From positions 2,170,001 through 2,234,000 of the forward strand of contig NZ_CP041040.1 in assembly GCF_006385575.1 (NCBI RefSeq): a stretch of DNA of 64,000 bases, in the 5' to 3' direction. Below, piece after piece: positions 40,320-48,705 of this stretch. A program made the translations under genes and the position numbers. The notes beneath the pieces are model-generated. The model did not search any database and was not told where the DNA came from. It saw nothing but the letters and a program-made list of their open reading frames with translations. Every line of letters starts with the position of its first letter. Within the stretch, counting starts at the first letter, position 1. The DNA is from Microbacterium foliorum. Its GTDB lineage: Bacteria > Actinomycetota > Actinomycetes > Actinomycetales > Microbacteriaceae.

Positions 40320-41362
40320 TCGCCCCCGACCGCCTTCTCTGCGAATGTGGAGTTGACGATCGAGTCGAGGGCCTTCTCAACCGACTCCTCGCCGCCCTGC
40401 ACGTCGCCTGACTCGACGAGCACCGGAGCGATCTTCTCGAGCACGTCGAGCTGCGCGTCGCCCGGGATGCCGCTCACGTCGAGGTTCGAGCGCTCCTCGA
40501 TCACGGTCGTCGCGACCTCGATGTCGATCCCTGCGACCTCGGCCAACAGGGCTGCGGTCTCCTCGGGGTTCTCGAGCGCCCACTCGCGCGCCTGCTCGTA
40601 TGCGTCCACGACCGCCTGAGCGAGGTCGGCGTGGTTATCGATGAAGTCCTCTGTGGCGTTGAGGAAACCGTAGGTGTTGAAGTCCACGTTGCGGTAGATC
40701 AGCTGGTCACCCGACTCCACCTCGGCGGCTGCCATGATGGGGTCGAGGCCCGCCCAGGCATCCACCGAACCGCCGTCGAGAGCAGCACGGCCATCGGCGT
40801 GCTGGAGGTTCTGCACCTCGACGTCGTCGATCGAGAGCCCCGCCTCCTCCAGCGACTGGAGCAGGAAGAAATAGGGGTCCGTTCCCTTCGTCGCGGCGAC
40901 CGACTTGCCGGCGAGGTCCTCCACCGACGCGATGTCGCTGTCCGGCCCCACGACGATCGCCGACCACTCGGGCTGCGAGAAGATGTCGATGACCTGGATG
41001 GGCGAGCCGTTCGAGCGGGCCAGCAGCGCGGCCGAGCCGGCCGTCGAGCCCACATCGATCGATCCGGAGCGGAGCAGCTCGTTCGCCTTGTTGGAGCCGG
41101 CGGACTGCACCCACTCGACCGCGACGTCGTCGCCGAGGATCTCCTCGAGAATGCCCTGGTCACGGATCACCAGGCTCAGAGGGTTGTACGTCGCGAAGTC
41201 GATGGAGAGCGTGTCTGCGGACCATTCGCCCGTCGCGGCCGCATCGTCTGTCGACGCGTCCGAGGCAGTGGCGTTCTCACCGGCGACGCACCCGGTGGCG
41301 ACGAGCATCATCGTCCCGGCGACAGCGATCGCGGGGATGATTCGGCGGGTGATGGTGCTCAT
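40316..41362 (-). CDS. ssuA: Substrate-binding lipoprotein, aliphatic sulfonate type
   Basis: A 348-residue lipoprotein: signal segment to about residue 24 with lipobox VATGC (Cys25), then a two-lobe binding fold with LLRSGSIDVGSTAGSAALLAR and DAWAGLDPIMAAAE, typical of SsuA/NrtA-type proteins. It catches the ligand outside the membrane for SsuC. No sulfonate monooxygenase gene (ssuD) is nearby, so the ligand is not proven. It overlaps both neighbours by 4 bases. Confidence 0.87.
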   Translation of the reverse strand: MSTITRRIIPAIAVAGTMMLVATGCVAGENATASDASTDDAAATGEWSADTLSIDFATYNPLSLVIRDQGILEEILGDDVAVEWVQSAGSNKANELLRSGSIDVGSTAGSAALLARSNGSPIQVIDIFSQPEWSAIVVGPDSDIASVEDLAGKSVAATKGTDPYFFLLQSLEEAGLSIDDVEVQNLQHADGRAALDGGSVDAWAGLDPIMAAAEVESGDQLIYRNVDFNTYGFLNATEDFIDNHADLAQAVVDAYEQAREWALENPEETAALLAEVAGIDIEVATTVIEERSNLDVSGIPGDAQLDVLEKIAPVLVESGDVQGGEESVEKALDSIVNSTFAEKAVGGE

Positions 41363-42210
41363 CGGGTCTCCTCGGTGGCAGTGCGGTGGTGGGTGTCGAC
41401 GCCGAGTCCTTCGAGGAGCTCGGCGCGGAGGTCCGCGAGGCCGCGATCGGCGCGGTCGCGGGGGCGGATGCCGGGCACGGTGATCGTACGCACGATCGAG
41501 TGCTCATCCGGGCCGCCGTCGGCGTCGAGCGTGCGCAGCAGCAGCACGCGGTCGGCCAGGTAGAGGGCCTCTTCGACGTCATGGGTGACGAGGAGGACGG
41601 TGGTGGGTTCTGCCGCGTGGATCTTCAGCAGCAGATCGTGCATCCGCAGGCGGGTGAGAGCGTCGAGCGCGCCGAACGGCTCATCCAGCAGCAGCACTCC
41701 GGGGTTCCGAGCGAGGGCGCGCGCGAGCGAGGCACGCTGCGCCATGCCGCCTGACACCTCGCGTGGGCGCTGGTCGGCGGCATTCTCGAGGCCGACCAGT
41801 TCGAGCAGCTCGCGCACGCGTTCGCGGCCAGCACGGCGTGCCGTGCCCCGCGGAAGGCCGAGCTCGACGTTCTGCGAGATCGTCCGCCAGGGCAGCAGCC
41901 GTGGCTCCTGGAAAGCGACGGCGGTGCGCTCATCGACGTCCGCGACACCCGAGTCGTCGAGCAGGATGCTGCCGCTGGAGGGCGCGTCCAGACCGCCGAT
42001 CAGTCGGAGAAGCGTCGACTTGCCGCATCCTGACGGTCCGACGACGGCGATGATCTCGCCGGCAGCCACCTCGATGTCGGCCCCGCGGAGAACGTCACGG
42101 CGTCCTCGCGCGAGCGGAAAGCTCCGTCCGACCTCTCGCAATCGCACGCGCTGCGCCGCGCCGGCGTCGGCCGACTCGTCGACGCGCGTGGTGGAGAGGA
42201 GGGATGTCAT
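41359..42210 (-). CDS. ssuB: ABC transporter ATP-binding protein, sulfonate type
   Basis: A 283-residue ATPase with Walker A GPSGCGKST (near 58-66), Q-loop FQEPRLLPW, signature VSGGMAQRASLARALA and Walker B LLLDEPFGALD. FQEPRLLPW is characteristic of the SsuB/TauB group. It is the first gene of a chain reaching the CoA-binding gene with 4-base overlaps throughout. The leader holds a TTACG-N8-CGTAA inverted repeat. Confidence 0.88.
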   Translation of the reverse strand: MTSLLSTTRVDESADAGAAQRVRLREVGRSFPLARGRRDVLRGADIEVAAGEIIAVVGPSGCGKSTLLRLIGGLDAPSSGSILLDDSGVADVDERTAVAFQEPRLLPWRTISQNVELGLPRGTARRAGRERVRELLELVGLENAADQRPREVSGGMAQRASLARALARNPGVLLLDEPFGALDALTRLRMHDLLLKIHAAEPTTVLLVTHDVEEALYLADRVLLLRTLDADGGPDEHSIVRTITVPGIRPRDRADRGLADLRAELLEGLGVDTHHRTATEETR

Positions 42211-42239
42211 ATCCCCATGCTGGCGGGGCCGGCCCCGTG

Positions 42240-42257
42240 TTACGAATGCCGCCGTAA
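42240..42257. promoter_or_regulatory. Inverted repeat upstream of the ssuB operon
   Basis: TTACG (42240-42244) and CGTAA (42253-42257) are separated by 8 bases, about 30 bases before the ssuB start. It is a possible operator; no known sulfur regulator site is matched. Confidence 0.35.
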
Positions 42258-42295
42258 TGTTCGGTCACGGAGCCGCCGCACGGGACCAGAATGCA

Positions 42296-42331
42296 GAACG
42301 GGCCGCCATCCCGAAGGATGACGGCCCGTTC
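42296..42331 (-). terminator. Terminator of rpsA
   Basis: A two-part stem: GAACGGGCCG with CGGCCCGTTC, then inside it CATCC with GGATG around CGAA. One mismatched pair separates the two helices. It lies 12 bases past the rpsA stop. Confidence 0.78.
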
Positions 42332-42343
42332 AGAGCGTGATGC

Positions 42344-43798
42344 TTAAGCGTTGCCGCCCGAGAGCTTCTCGCGCAGAGCGGCGAGAGCCTCGTCGTCAGC
42401 GAGCGTGCCCGCGCCTGCGACCTCGCTCGAGAAGACCTGGCCACCGAAGTCGTCGCCAGCGGCTGCCTCGGCCTCGGCTGCCTTGGCAACCTGAGCCTTG
42501 TGGGCCTCCCAGCGAGCCTGGGCTGCAGCGTACTCCTGCTCCCATGCCTCGCGCTGGGTGTCGAAGCCTTCCTTCCATGCACCGGTCTCGGGGTCGAAGC
42601 CCTCCGGGTACTTGTACTCGCCGGCCTCGTCGTACTCGGCGAGCATGCCGTAGAGCGCCGGGTCGAACTCGGTGCCGTTGACGTCGACAGCCTCGTTGGC
42701 CTGCTTCAGCGACAGCGAGATGCGGCGACGCTCGAGGTCGATGTCGATGACCTTGACGAAGACCTCTTCGCCGACCGACACGACCTGCTCGGCCAGCTCG
42801 ACGTGCTTGCTGGAGAGCTCGGAGATGTGGACGAGGCCCTCGATGCCGTCTGCGACGCGAACGAACGCACCGAACGGAACGAGCTTGGTGACCTTACCCG
42901 GCGTGACCTGACCGATCGCGTGGGTACGGGCGAAGACCTGCCACGGGTCCTCCTGCGTCGCCTTCAGCGACAGGGAGACGCGCTCGCGGTCGAGGTCGAC
43001 CTCGAGGATCTCGACGGTGACCTCCTGGCCGACCTCGACGACCTCGGAGGCGTGCTCGATGTGCTTCCAGGACAGCTCGGAGACGTGCACGAGGCCGTCC
43101 ACGCCGCCCAGGTCGACGAATGCACCGAAGTTGACGATCGACGACACGACACCCTTGCGAACCTGACCCTTGTGCAGGTTGTTCAGGAACGTGGTGCGCG
43201 ACTCCGACTGCGTCTGCTCGAGCAGCGCACGGCGGCTGAGCACGACGTTGTTGCGGTTCTTGTCGAGCTCGAGGATCTTGGCCTCGATCTCCTGGCCGAG
43301 GTACGGCGTGAGATCGCGGACGCGGCGGAGCTCGATGAGCGAAGCCGGAAGGAAGCCACGGAGGCCGATGTCGACGATGAGTCCACCCTTGACGACCTCG
43401 ATGACCGTACCGGTGACGACGCCGTCGTTCTCCTTGATCTTCTCGACGTCTCCCCAGGCACGCTCGTACTGAGCACGCTTCTTGGAGAGGATGAGACGGC
43501 CTTCCTTGTCCTCCTTCTGGAGAACCAGGGCCTCGACCTCGTCGCCGACCTTGACGACCTCGTTGGGGTCTACGTCGTGCTTGATCGAGAGCTCGCGCGA
43601 GGGGATGACGCCCTCGGTCTTGTATCCGACATCGAGGAGGACCTCATCGCGGTCGATCTTGACGATCGTTCCTTCGATGATGTCGCCGTCGTTGAAGAAC
43701 TTCAGGGTCTTCTCGACCGCGGCCAGGAAGTCCTCAGCAGATCCGATGTCGTTGATGGCGACCTGCTTGGTGGCCGGGGCGGTCGTTGCGGTAGTCAT
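42344..43798 (-). CDS. rpsA: 30S ribosomal protein S1
   Basis: S1 helps mRNA bind the 30S subunit. The 484-residue protein has four S1 RNA-binding repeats (roughly 35-105, 120-190, 207-276 and 292-362), with recurring GxVxxIxxFGAFVDLG-type strands; actinobacterial S1 has four to six. An acidic, Ala/Gly-rich tail follows. ATG 43798 is set by MTTATTAPATKQV, 18 codons inside the open frame. A promoter at 43903-43931 gives a leader of about 100 bases. Confidence 0.96.
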   Translation of the reverse strand: MTTATTAPATKQVAINDIGSAEDFLAAVEKTLKFFNDGDIIEGTIVKIDRDEVLLDVGYKTEGVIPSRELSIKHDVDPNEVVKVGDEVEALVLQKEDKEGRLILSKKRAQYERAWGDVEKIKENDGVVTGTVIEVVKGGLIVDIGLRGFLPASLIELRRVRDLTPYLGQEIEAKILELDKNRNNVVLSRRALLEQTQSESRTTFLNNLHKGQVRKGVVSSIVNFGAFVDLGGVDGLVHVSELSWKHIEHASEVVEVGQEVTVEILEVDLDRERVSLSLKATQEDPWQVFARTHAIGQVTPGKVTKLVPFGAFVRVADGIEGLVHISELSSKHVELAEQVVSVGEEVFVKVIDIDLERRRISLSLKQANEAVDVNGTEFDPALYGMLAEYDEAGEYKYPEGFDPETGAWKEGFDTQREAWEQEYAAAQARWEAHKAQVAKAAEAEAAAGDDFGGQVFSSEVAGAGTLADDEALAALREKLSGGNA

Positions 43799-43902
43799 GT
43801 AGTGGGTTGTCCTTGTGAATGGAGACTCGGGCTGAAGGCTCCGGTCGCGCACGACCGATCACGAGCTCTGCAGCGATTGATTTGGTTTCTGCCACGCAGG
43901 CA

Positions 43903-43931
43903 TGCATAGGCACGCCACGAGTGACAATCAA
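43903..43931 (-). promoter_or_regulatory. Promoter of rpsA
   Basis: On the minus strand TTGATT (-35, 43926-43931) and TATGCA (-10, 43903-43908) are 17 bases apart. The resulting leader is about 100 bases, long enough for control by S1 itself. The rest of the 204-base gap to the exonuclease gene shows nothing else clear. Confidence 0.55.
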
Positions 43932-44002
43932 GGCTATCAGATCGCAGCGCGATATGACGGACTCGATACCATCCGCGTTCGCCGCGCTGACAGACTGTCT
44001 GC

Positions 44003-44938
44003 ATGCCCCGCGCCGACAAGCTTCTCCTGCTCGACACCGCAAGCCTCTACTTCCGAGCCTTCTACGGAGTACCCGACAAGGTCACGGCACCCGACGGCTC
44101 TCCCATCAACGCCGCGCGAGGGCTGCTCGACATGATCGCCAAGCTGGTCACGCTGTATGAGCCGACCCACGTGGTCGCGTGCTGGGACGACGACTGGCGA
44201 CCCCAGTGGCGCGTCGATCTGATCCCGAGCTACAAGGAGCATCGAGTCGTCGAGGTCGTTCCCGCCGGACCCGACGTCGAAGAGGTTCCGGACCCGTTGG
44301 AGGCGCAGATACCGCTGATCCGTCAGACGCTCGGTGCACTCGGCATCCCGATCATCGGTGTCGCCGAGCACGAGGCCGATGACGTCATCGGCACCCTTGC
44401 GACCCACGCCACCATGCCGGTCGACATCGTGACGGGCGATCGGGATCTGTTCCAGCTCGTCGACGACTCGAGGAACATCCGCGTCATCTATACGGCTCGG
44501 GGAATGAGCAACCTCGAGATCGTCACGGATGCCGTCGTTGTGTCGAAGTACGGAGTGCTGCCCGGCCAGTACGCCGACTTCGCGACGATGCGCGGTGATT
44601 CGTCCGACGGCCTGCCCGGCGTTGCGGGGGTCGGGGAGAAGACCGCAGCCACGCTTCTGCAGGCGCATGGCGACCTGGTCGGCATCCGACAGGCGGCCGA
44701 AGCCGGAGAGGGCATGAGCGCGGGGGTCCGCTCGAAGATCCTCGCCGCGGCGGACTACCTCGATGTCGCCCCGACGGTGGTCGCGGTGGCGCCCGACCTC
44801 GACATCGTGGCGCCGAGCGACCCGCTCCGCCCGCTCGACCCGGCCGAGGTCGACGCTGCTACCGAGCTCGCGGAGAAGTGGAACCTCGGAGGCTCGATGA
44901 CCCGCGCCGTCGCTGCGATCGCGACAATCGACGGCTGA
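44003..44938 (+). CDS. 5'-3' exonuclease (FEN-like), stand-alone
   Basis: A 311-residue protein matching the 5'-nuclease part of DNA polymerase I without a polymerase. Acidic metal-site motifs: LLLDTASLYFRAFYG (N-terminus), WDDDW, EHEADDVIGTLA, VTGDRDLFQLV, and GDSSDGLPGVAGVGEKTA, the helix-hairpin-helix region. It probably removes RNA primers or flaps. It is divergent from rpsA. Its stop is one base from the stop of the convergent PHP gene, with no terminator between. Confidence 0.92.
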   Translation: MPRADKLLLLDTASLYFRAFYGVPDKVTAPDGSPINAARGLLDMIAKLVTLYEPTHVVACWDDDWRPQWRVDLIPSYKEHRVVEVVPAGPDVEEVPDPLEAQIPLIRQTLGALGIPIIGVAEHEADDVIGTLATHATMPVDIVTGDRDLFQLVDDSRNIRVIYTARGMSNLEIVTDAVVVSKYGVLPGQYADFATMRGDSSDGLPGVAGVGEKTAATLLQAHGDLVGIRQAAEAGEGMSAGVRSKILAAADYLDVAPTVVAVAPDLDIVAPSDPLRPLDPAEVDAATELAEKWNLGGSMTRAVAAIATIDG

Positions 44939-44939
44939 C

Positions 44940-45926
44940 TCAGCTCGCCCAGGCGAGCAGCCGGTCGAGCCCCCAGGTCGTGATGATGCGGGATGCGGGC
45001 ACCCCGGCCCGTTCCGCGCGCTCCGCGCCATGGTCGAGGAGCGAGAGCTGACCGGGCGCGTGTGCATCCGAGTCGATGGAGAAGAGGCACCCCGAGTCGA
45101 GGGCGATCGCGATCAGCTCGTCTGGCGGATCCTGGCGCTCGGGTCGAGAGTTGATCTCGACGGCCACTCCGTTCTCCGCGCATGCCGCGAACACGGCCGC
45201 CGCATCGAACCGGGATTCCGGCCGCGTGCCGCGTTCGCCCTGCACGAGGCGGCCTGTGCAATGGCCGAGGACATTGACGCGCGGATGCGAGACGGCGGCG
45301 ATCATCCGAGCCGTCATAGGCCTCGCCTCCATGCGCAGTTTGGAATGGACGGAGGCGACGACGATGTCGAGCTCGCCGAGCAGCGCATCCTCCTGGTCGA
45401 GCGCACCGTCCTCGAGGATGTCGACCTCGATGCCGGCAAGGAGCGTGAGCCCCTCCCCCGACTCGGCCCGCACGAGCGGGATCTGCTCGCGCAGCCTCTC
45501 GGGCGAGAGCCCGCGGGCGACCCTGAGGCGCGGTGAATGGTCGGTGATCGCCTGGTATTCGTGTCCGAGGGCTCGCGCCGCCGCCGCCATCACGGGGATG
45601 GGCGTGGTCCCGTCCGACCAGTCCGTGTGCGCGTGCAGATCTCCGCGCAGCTTCGCCCTCAGCGCGGACACCCGCTCCGGCTCGACGTCGCCGCGCAGCT
45701 CGACCAGATAGTCGGGCACTTCTCCGCTCTGCGCCTGGCGGATGACCGCGAACGTCGACTCGCCGATCCCCTTCGACGCACGCAGCCTCGTCGGGTCGGC
45801 GCGCACATCCTCGGGCAGCTGCTCCAGAGTCGCCGCGGCCTGACGAAAGGCCTTCGCCCGATACCGAGATGCCCGTTCGCGCTCGAGCAGCGAGGCGATC
45901 TCGAGCAGAGCGGCTACGGGGTCCAT
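44940..45926 (-). CDS. PHP-domain phosphoesterase (PolX C-terminus-like)
   Basis: A 328-residue protein. The N-terminal part (about 1-75) has a helix-hairpin-helix-like region (RASKGIGESTFAVIRQ), and the rest is a PHP domain with metal-binding HAHTDWSDG, AITDHSPR, GIEVDIL, SVHSK, GHCTG and DSDAHAPGQL. This order matches the C-terminus of PolX-type polymerases, but the polymerase domain is absent. It may act on DNA ends or on a small phosphate. ATG 45926 lies 8 bases after trpD. Confidence 0.85.
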   Translation of the reverse strand: MDPVAALLEIASLLERERASRYRAKAFRQAAATLEQLPEDVRADPTRLRASKGIGESTFAVIRQAQSGEVPDYLVELRGDVEPERVSALRAKLRGDLHAHTDWSDGTTPIPVMAAAARALGHEYQAITDHSPRLRVARGLSPERLREQIPLVRAESGEGLTLLAGIEVDILEDGALDQEDALLGELDIVVASVHSKLRMEARPMTARMIAAVSHPRVNVLGHCTGRLVQGERGTRPESRFDAAAVFAACAENGVAVEINSRPERQDPPDELIAIALDSGCLFSIDSDAHAPGQLSLLDHGAERAERAGVPASRIITTWGLDRLLAWAS

Positions 45927-45934
45927 CGTGGTGC

Positions 45935-46999
45935 CTATGCCGATGCCAGCTCGCGGCTCACGCCGATCCACTGGTCGAGTTTGGCAATGGCGCTGCCGTC
46001 GTCGACGGCGGCAGCTGCGCGCTCGTATCCCTCGCGGAGGCGCTCGAGGATCGGGCGCTGCACCTGAGTCGCGTCCTGGGAGAGCTCGAACGCGACGATG
46101 CCGGCGGCCGCGTTGAGCAGGACGATGTCTCGCACTGCCCCCTTCTCGCCTTCGAGGGTTCTGCGCAGCACTGCGGCGTTGTGATCAGGGGTTCCGCCGA
46201 TCAGATCTGCGAGGTCGGCGATCGGGATGCCGAGGTCACGAGGGTCGAGGTCGTGCTCGTGGATGTCGCCGCGCGTGACCTCCCAGATGCGGCTGTGCCC
46301 CGTGGTGGTCAGCTCGTCGAGTCCGTCGTCGCCGCGGAACACCAGCGCCGTCGCCCCGCGCGTGCGGAACACGCCCGTGATCAGCGGGACGCGCTCGAGC
46401 TGGGCGACGCCTACGGCGTTCGCCTCCGCGCGCGCAGGGTTGCAGAGCGGTCCGAGCATGTTGAAGACGGTGGGAACTCCGAGTTCGGCGCGCACGGCAC
46501 CCGCGTGCTTGAAGCCGGGGTGGAAGGCGCCCGCCCATGCGAAGGTGATGCCGGTGCGGTCGAGGATCGACGAGACCGCTGCGGGGTCGAGGGTGAGTTC
46601 CAACCCGAGTGCGCTCAGCACGTCGGACGACCCGGAGGCCGAGCTGGCGGCACGATTTCCGTGCTTGACGACCGGGATTCCGGTGGCGCCGATGATGACC
46701 GCTGCAGTGGTCGAGACGTTGACCGTGCCGACCCGGTCACCCCCGGTGCCGACGATGTCGAGGACGTCAGGCGACACGGGCAGCGGGACCGCCGCCTCGA
46801 GGATGGCGTCACGGAAGCCGACGATCTCGTCGATCGTCTCTCCCTTGGCGCGGAGAGCGACGAGGAAGCCTGCGAGCTGGGCCTGCGTGACGTCGCCGCG
46901 CATGATCTGCCGCATGGCCCATGTCGACTCCCAGACGCTGAGATCGCGACGCTCCAGGAGAGTGGTGAGCACGTCGGACCAGGTCAGGGAATCAGCCAT
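45935..46999 (-). CDS. trpD: Anthranilate phosphoribosyltransferase
   Basis: TrpD joins anthranilate to PRPP in tryptophan synthesis. The 354-residue protein has the GTGGDRVGTVNVST PRPP site and KHGNRAASSASGSSDVLSALG, then the anthranilate-binding HPGFKHAG.VR region and NMLGPLCNPA. ATG 46999 gives MADSLTW; the longer frame overlaps the gap. It is divergent from ctaE, the same arrangement seen in other actinobacteria. Other trp genes are not in the window. Confidence 0.96.
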   Translation of the reverse strand: MADSLTWSDVLTTLLERRDLSVWESTWAMRQIMRGDVTQAQLAGFLVALRAKGETIDEIVGFRDAILEAAVPLPVSPDVLDIVGTGGDRVGTVNVSTTAAVIIGATGIPVVKHGNRAASSASGSSDVLSALGLELTLDPAAVSSILDRTGITFAWAGAFHPGFKHAGAVRAELGVPTVFNMLGPLCNPARAEANAVGVAQLERVPLITGVFRTRGATALVFRGDDGLDELTTTGHSRIWEVTRGDIHEHDLDPRDLGIPIADLADLIGGTPDHNAAVLRRTLEGEKGAVRDIVLLNAAAGIVAFELSQDATQVQRPILERLREGYERAAAAVDDGSAIAKLDQWIGVSRELASA

Positions 47000-47108
47000 G
47001 TGTGCGATCCTATCGGCGCCGGGAAAACGTGCAGGATCTTCGCGACAGACGCACGGGCGCGCGCCATCCCTCGTTTCCCGCGGATTCACCGAGGATTCGC
47101 AGCGTTTT

Positions 47109-47124
47109 CTTAGGGTCACCTAAG
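47109..47124. promoter_or_regulatory. Perfect inverted repeat between trpD and ctaE
   Basis: CTTAGG-GTCA-CCTAAG is a perfect 6-4-6 inverted repeat in the 192-base gap. The half-sites resemble DtxR-type halves but the spacer is too short for a normal box. It lies about 80 bases before ctaE. Confidence 0.45.
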
Positions 47125-47179
47125 TCGAAATAGGGCCAAACGACGGCCTCCGGTGCGAGAATCATGCCCGCGGATCGGC

Positions 47180-47185
47180 CATAAT
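47180..47185 (+). promoter_or_regulatory. -10 element of ctaE-qcrCAB
   Basis: CATAAT ends 6 bases before the GTG of ctaE. If used, transcription would begin at or next to the start codon, giving a leaderless mRNA. No good -35 is seen. Confidence 0.4.
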
Positions 47186-47191
47186 GGAAGG

Positions 47192-47845
47192 GTGACGACC
47201 TCAGCGACGTATGCCCCGGCGGCAAGAACGATCAAGCGCCCCAACCCGGTAGCTGTCGGCACCATTGTGTGGCTCGGCAGTGAGGTGATGTTCTTCGCGG
47301 GACTCTTCGCGATCTACTTCACGCTCCGCAGCACCTCCCCCGAGCTCTGGGCCGACCGCACCGAACTGCTGAACGTTCCGTTCGCGTTCGTCAACACGGC
47401 CATCCTGGTCCTCTCCTCCTTCACGTGCCAGATGGGCGTGTTCGCGGCAGAGGACCTGCAGCCCTACCGCCTCGCCAAGGGCCTCAAGAACGGTGCAGGC
47501 CGCCGCCGCCTGTTCGGCTGGGGCATGGTCGAGTGGTTCTTCCTCACCTTCGCACTCGGCTCGATCTTCGTCGCCGGTCAGGTCTGGGAGTACGCGACGC
47601 TCGTCGCCGAGGGCATGCCGATCAGCGCAGACTCCTACGCTTCCGCTTTCTACATCACGACGGGCTTCCACGCCCTGCACGTCACCGGCGGTCTGATCGC
47701 GTTCCTTCTCGTCATCGGGCGTGCATACGCCGTCAAGAATTTCCGGCACAAAGAGGCGACGTCCTCGATCGTGGTGTCCTACTACTGGCACTTCGTCGAC
47801 GTCGTCTGGATCGTGCTGTTCGTCGTTATCTACTTCCTGAAATAA
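47192..47845 (+). CDS. ctaE: Cytochrome c oxidase subunit III
   Basis: A 217-residue subunit of the aa3 oxidase with five or more membrane segments. [17 protein letters not shown] at the start and [14 protein letters not shown] with [14 protein letters not shown] at the end are the family's core. GTG 47192 is chosen over an upstream ATG because the homologous N-terminus begins there; a GGAAGG lies directly upstream. First gene of ctaE-qcrC-qcrA-qcrB. Confidence 0.95.
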   Translation: MTTSATYAPAARTIKRPNPVAVGTIVWLGSEVMFFAGLFAIYFTLRSTSPELWADRTELLNVPFAFVNTAILVLSSFTCQMGVFAAEDLQPYRLAKGLKNGAGRRRLFGWGMVEWFFLTFALGSIFVAGQVWEYATLVAEGMPISADSYASAFYITTGFHALHVTGGLIAFLLVIGRAYAVKNFRHKEATSSIVVSYYWHFVDVVWIVLFVVIYFLK

Positions 47846-47865
47846 GAGCGGAGCTGATCCCCGAG

Positions 47866-48669
47866 ATGGCACGAGAGAAGAAGCGCCGTTCGAATGGCCG
47901 TCGCAGCCCACTGGCTGCGGCAGCGCTCATCGGAGCAGGCCTCATGATCACCGGCGCGGTATACGCCGGAACGTCCGCAGCCTTCGCTGCGACCGACACC
48001 CAGACCACTGCTGCGAGCACGCTCACGGTCGAGGACGGCGAGAAGCTGTTCACGGCCAACTGCGCCACCTGCCACGGTCTCGACCTGCAGGGGACTGCGA
48101 ACGGACCGAGCCTCTACGGCGTCGGCGAGCTCGCGACCGAGTTCCAGCTGTCGACGGGCCGCATGCCGCTGCAGATGCAGGGACCGCAGGCTCCCCAGAA
48201 GGAGCCGCAGTTCACCGAAGAGCAGATCCTCGCGATCTCCTCCTTCGTGCAGGCATCGGCTCCTGGTCCCACCTTCCCCGAGGATCACATCCTCGACGGT
48301 GGCGGAGACGTCGCCAACGGTGCCGAGCTGTTCCGCGTGAACTGCGCGATGTGCCACAACGTGGCAGCAGCCGGTGGCGCACTCACCGAGGGCAAGTACG
48401 CCCCGGCGATCACCGAGACCAGCGCACTGCACATGTACGCGGCGATGGTCACGGGACCCCAGAACATGCCCGTCTTCGGCGACATGAACCTGTCGGACGA
48501 AGACAAGCGCGACATCATCTCGGCTCTGCTCTACCAGCAGCAGTCCGTGCAGATCGGCGGTTTCTCGCTCGGTTCGCTCGGTCCCGTCTCCGAGGGCCTG
48601 TTCGTCTGGATCTTCGGAATCGGCGCGCTCGTCGCCATCACCGTGTGGATCACGGCGAAGTCCAACTGA
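47866..48669 (+). CDS. qcrC: Diheme cytochrome c of the bcc complex
   Basis: A 267-residue membrane-anchored cytochrome. It has a basic N-terminus with a membrane segment (about 16-42), two heme c sites, CATCH (66-70) and CAMCH (160-164), and a C-terminal anchor (about 240-262). In actinobacteria this diheme subunit replaces soluble cytochrome c and passes electrons directly to the aa3 oxidase. It follows ctaE by 20 bases. Confidence 0.96.
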   Translation: MAREKKRRSNGRRSPLAAAALIGAGLMITGAVYAGTSAAFAATDTQTTAASTLTVEDGEKLFTANCATCHGLDLQGTANGPSLYGVGELATEFQLSTGRMPLQMQGPQAPQKEPQFTEEQILAISSFVQASAPGPTFPEDHILDGGGDVANGAELFRVNCAMCHNVAAAGGALTEGKYAPAITETSALHMYAAMVTGPQNMPVFGDMNLSDEDKRDIISALLYQQQSVQIGGFSLGSLGPVSEGLFVWIFGIGALVAITVWITAKSN

Positions 48670-48705
48670 CGCTTATTCATCGAAGAGGAACGTACGAGGA
48701 GCACC

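Noticed and set aside
47109..47124. DtxR/IdeR iron box upstream of ctaE
   Set aside because: The halves resemble TTAGG/CCTAA but the spacer is 4 bases, whereas the known box spans 19 bases with a 9-base centre.
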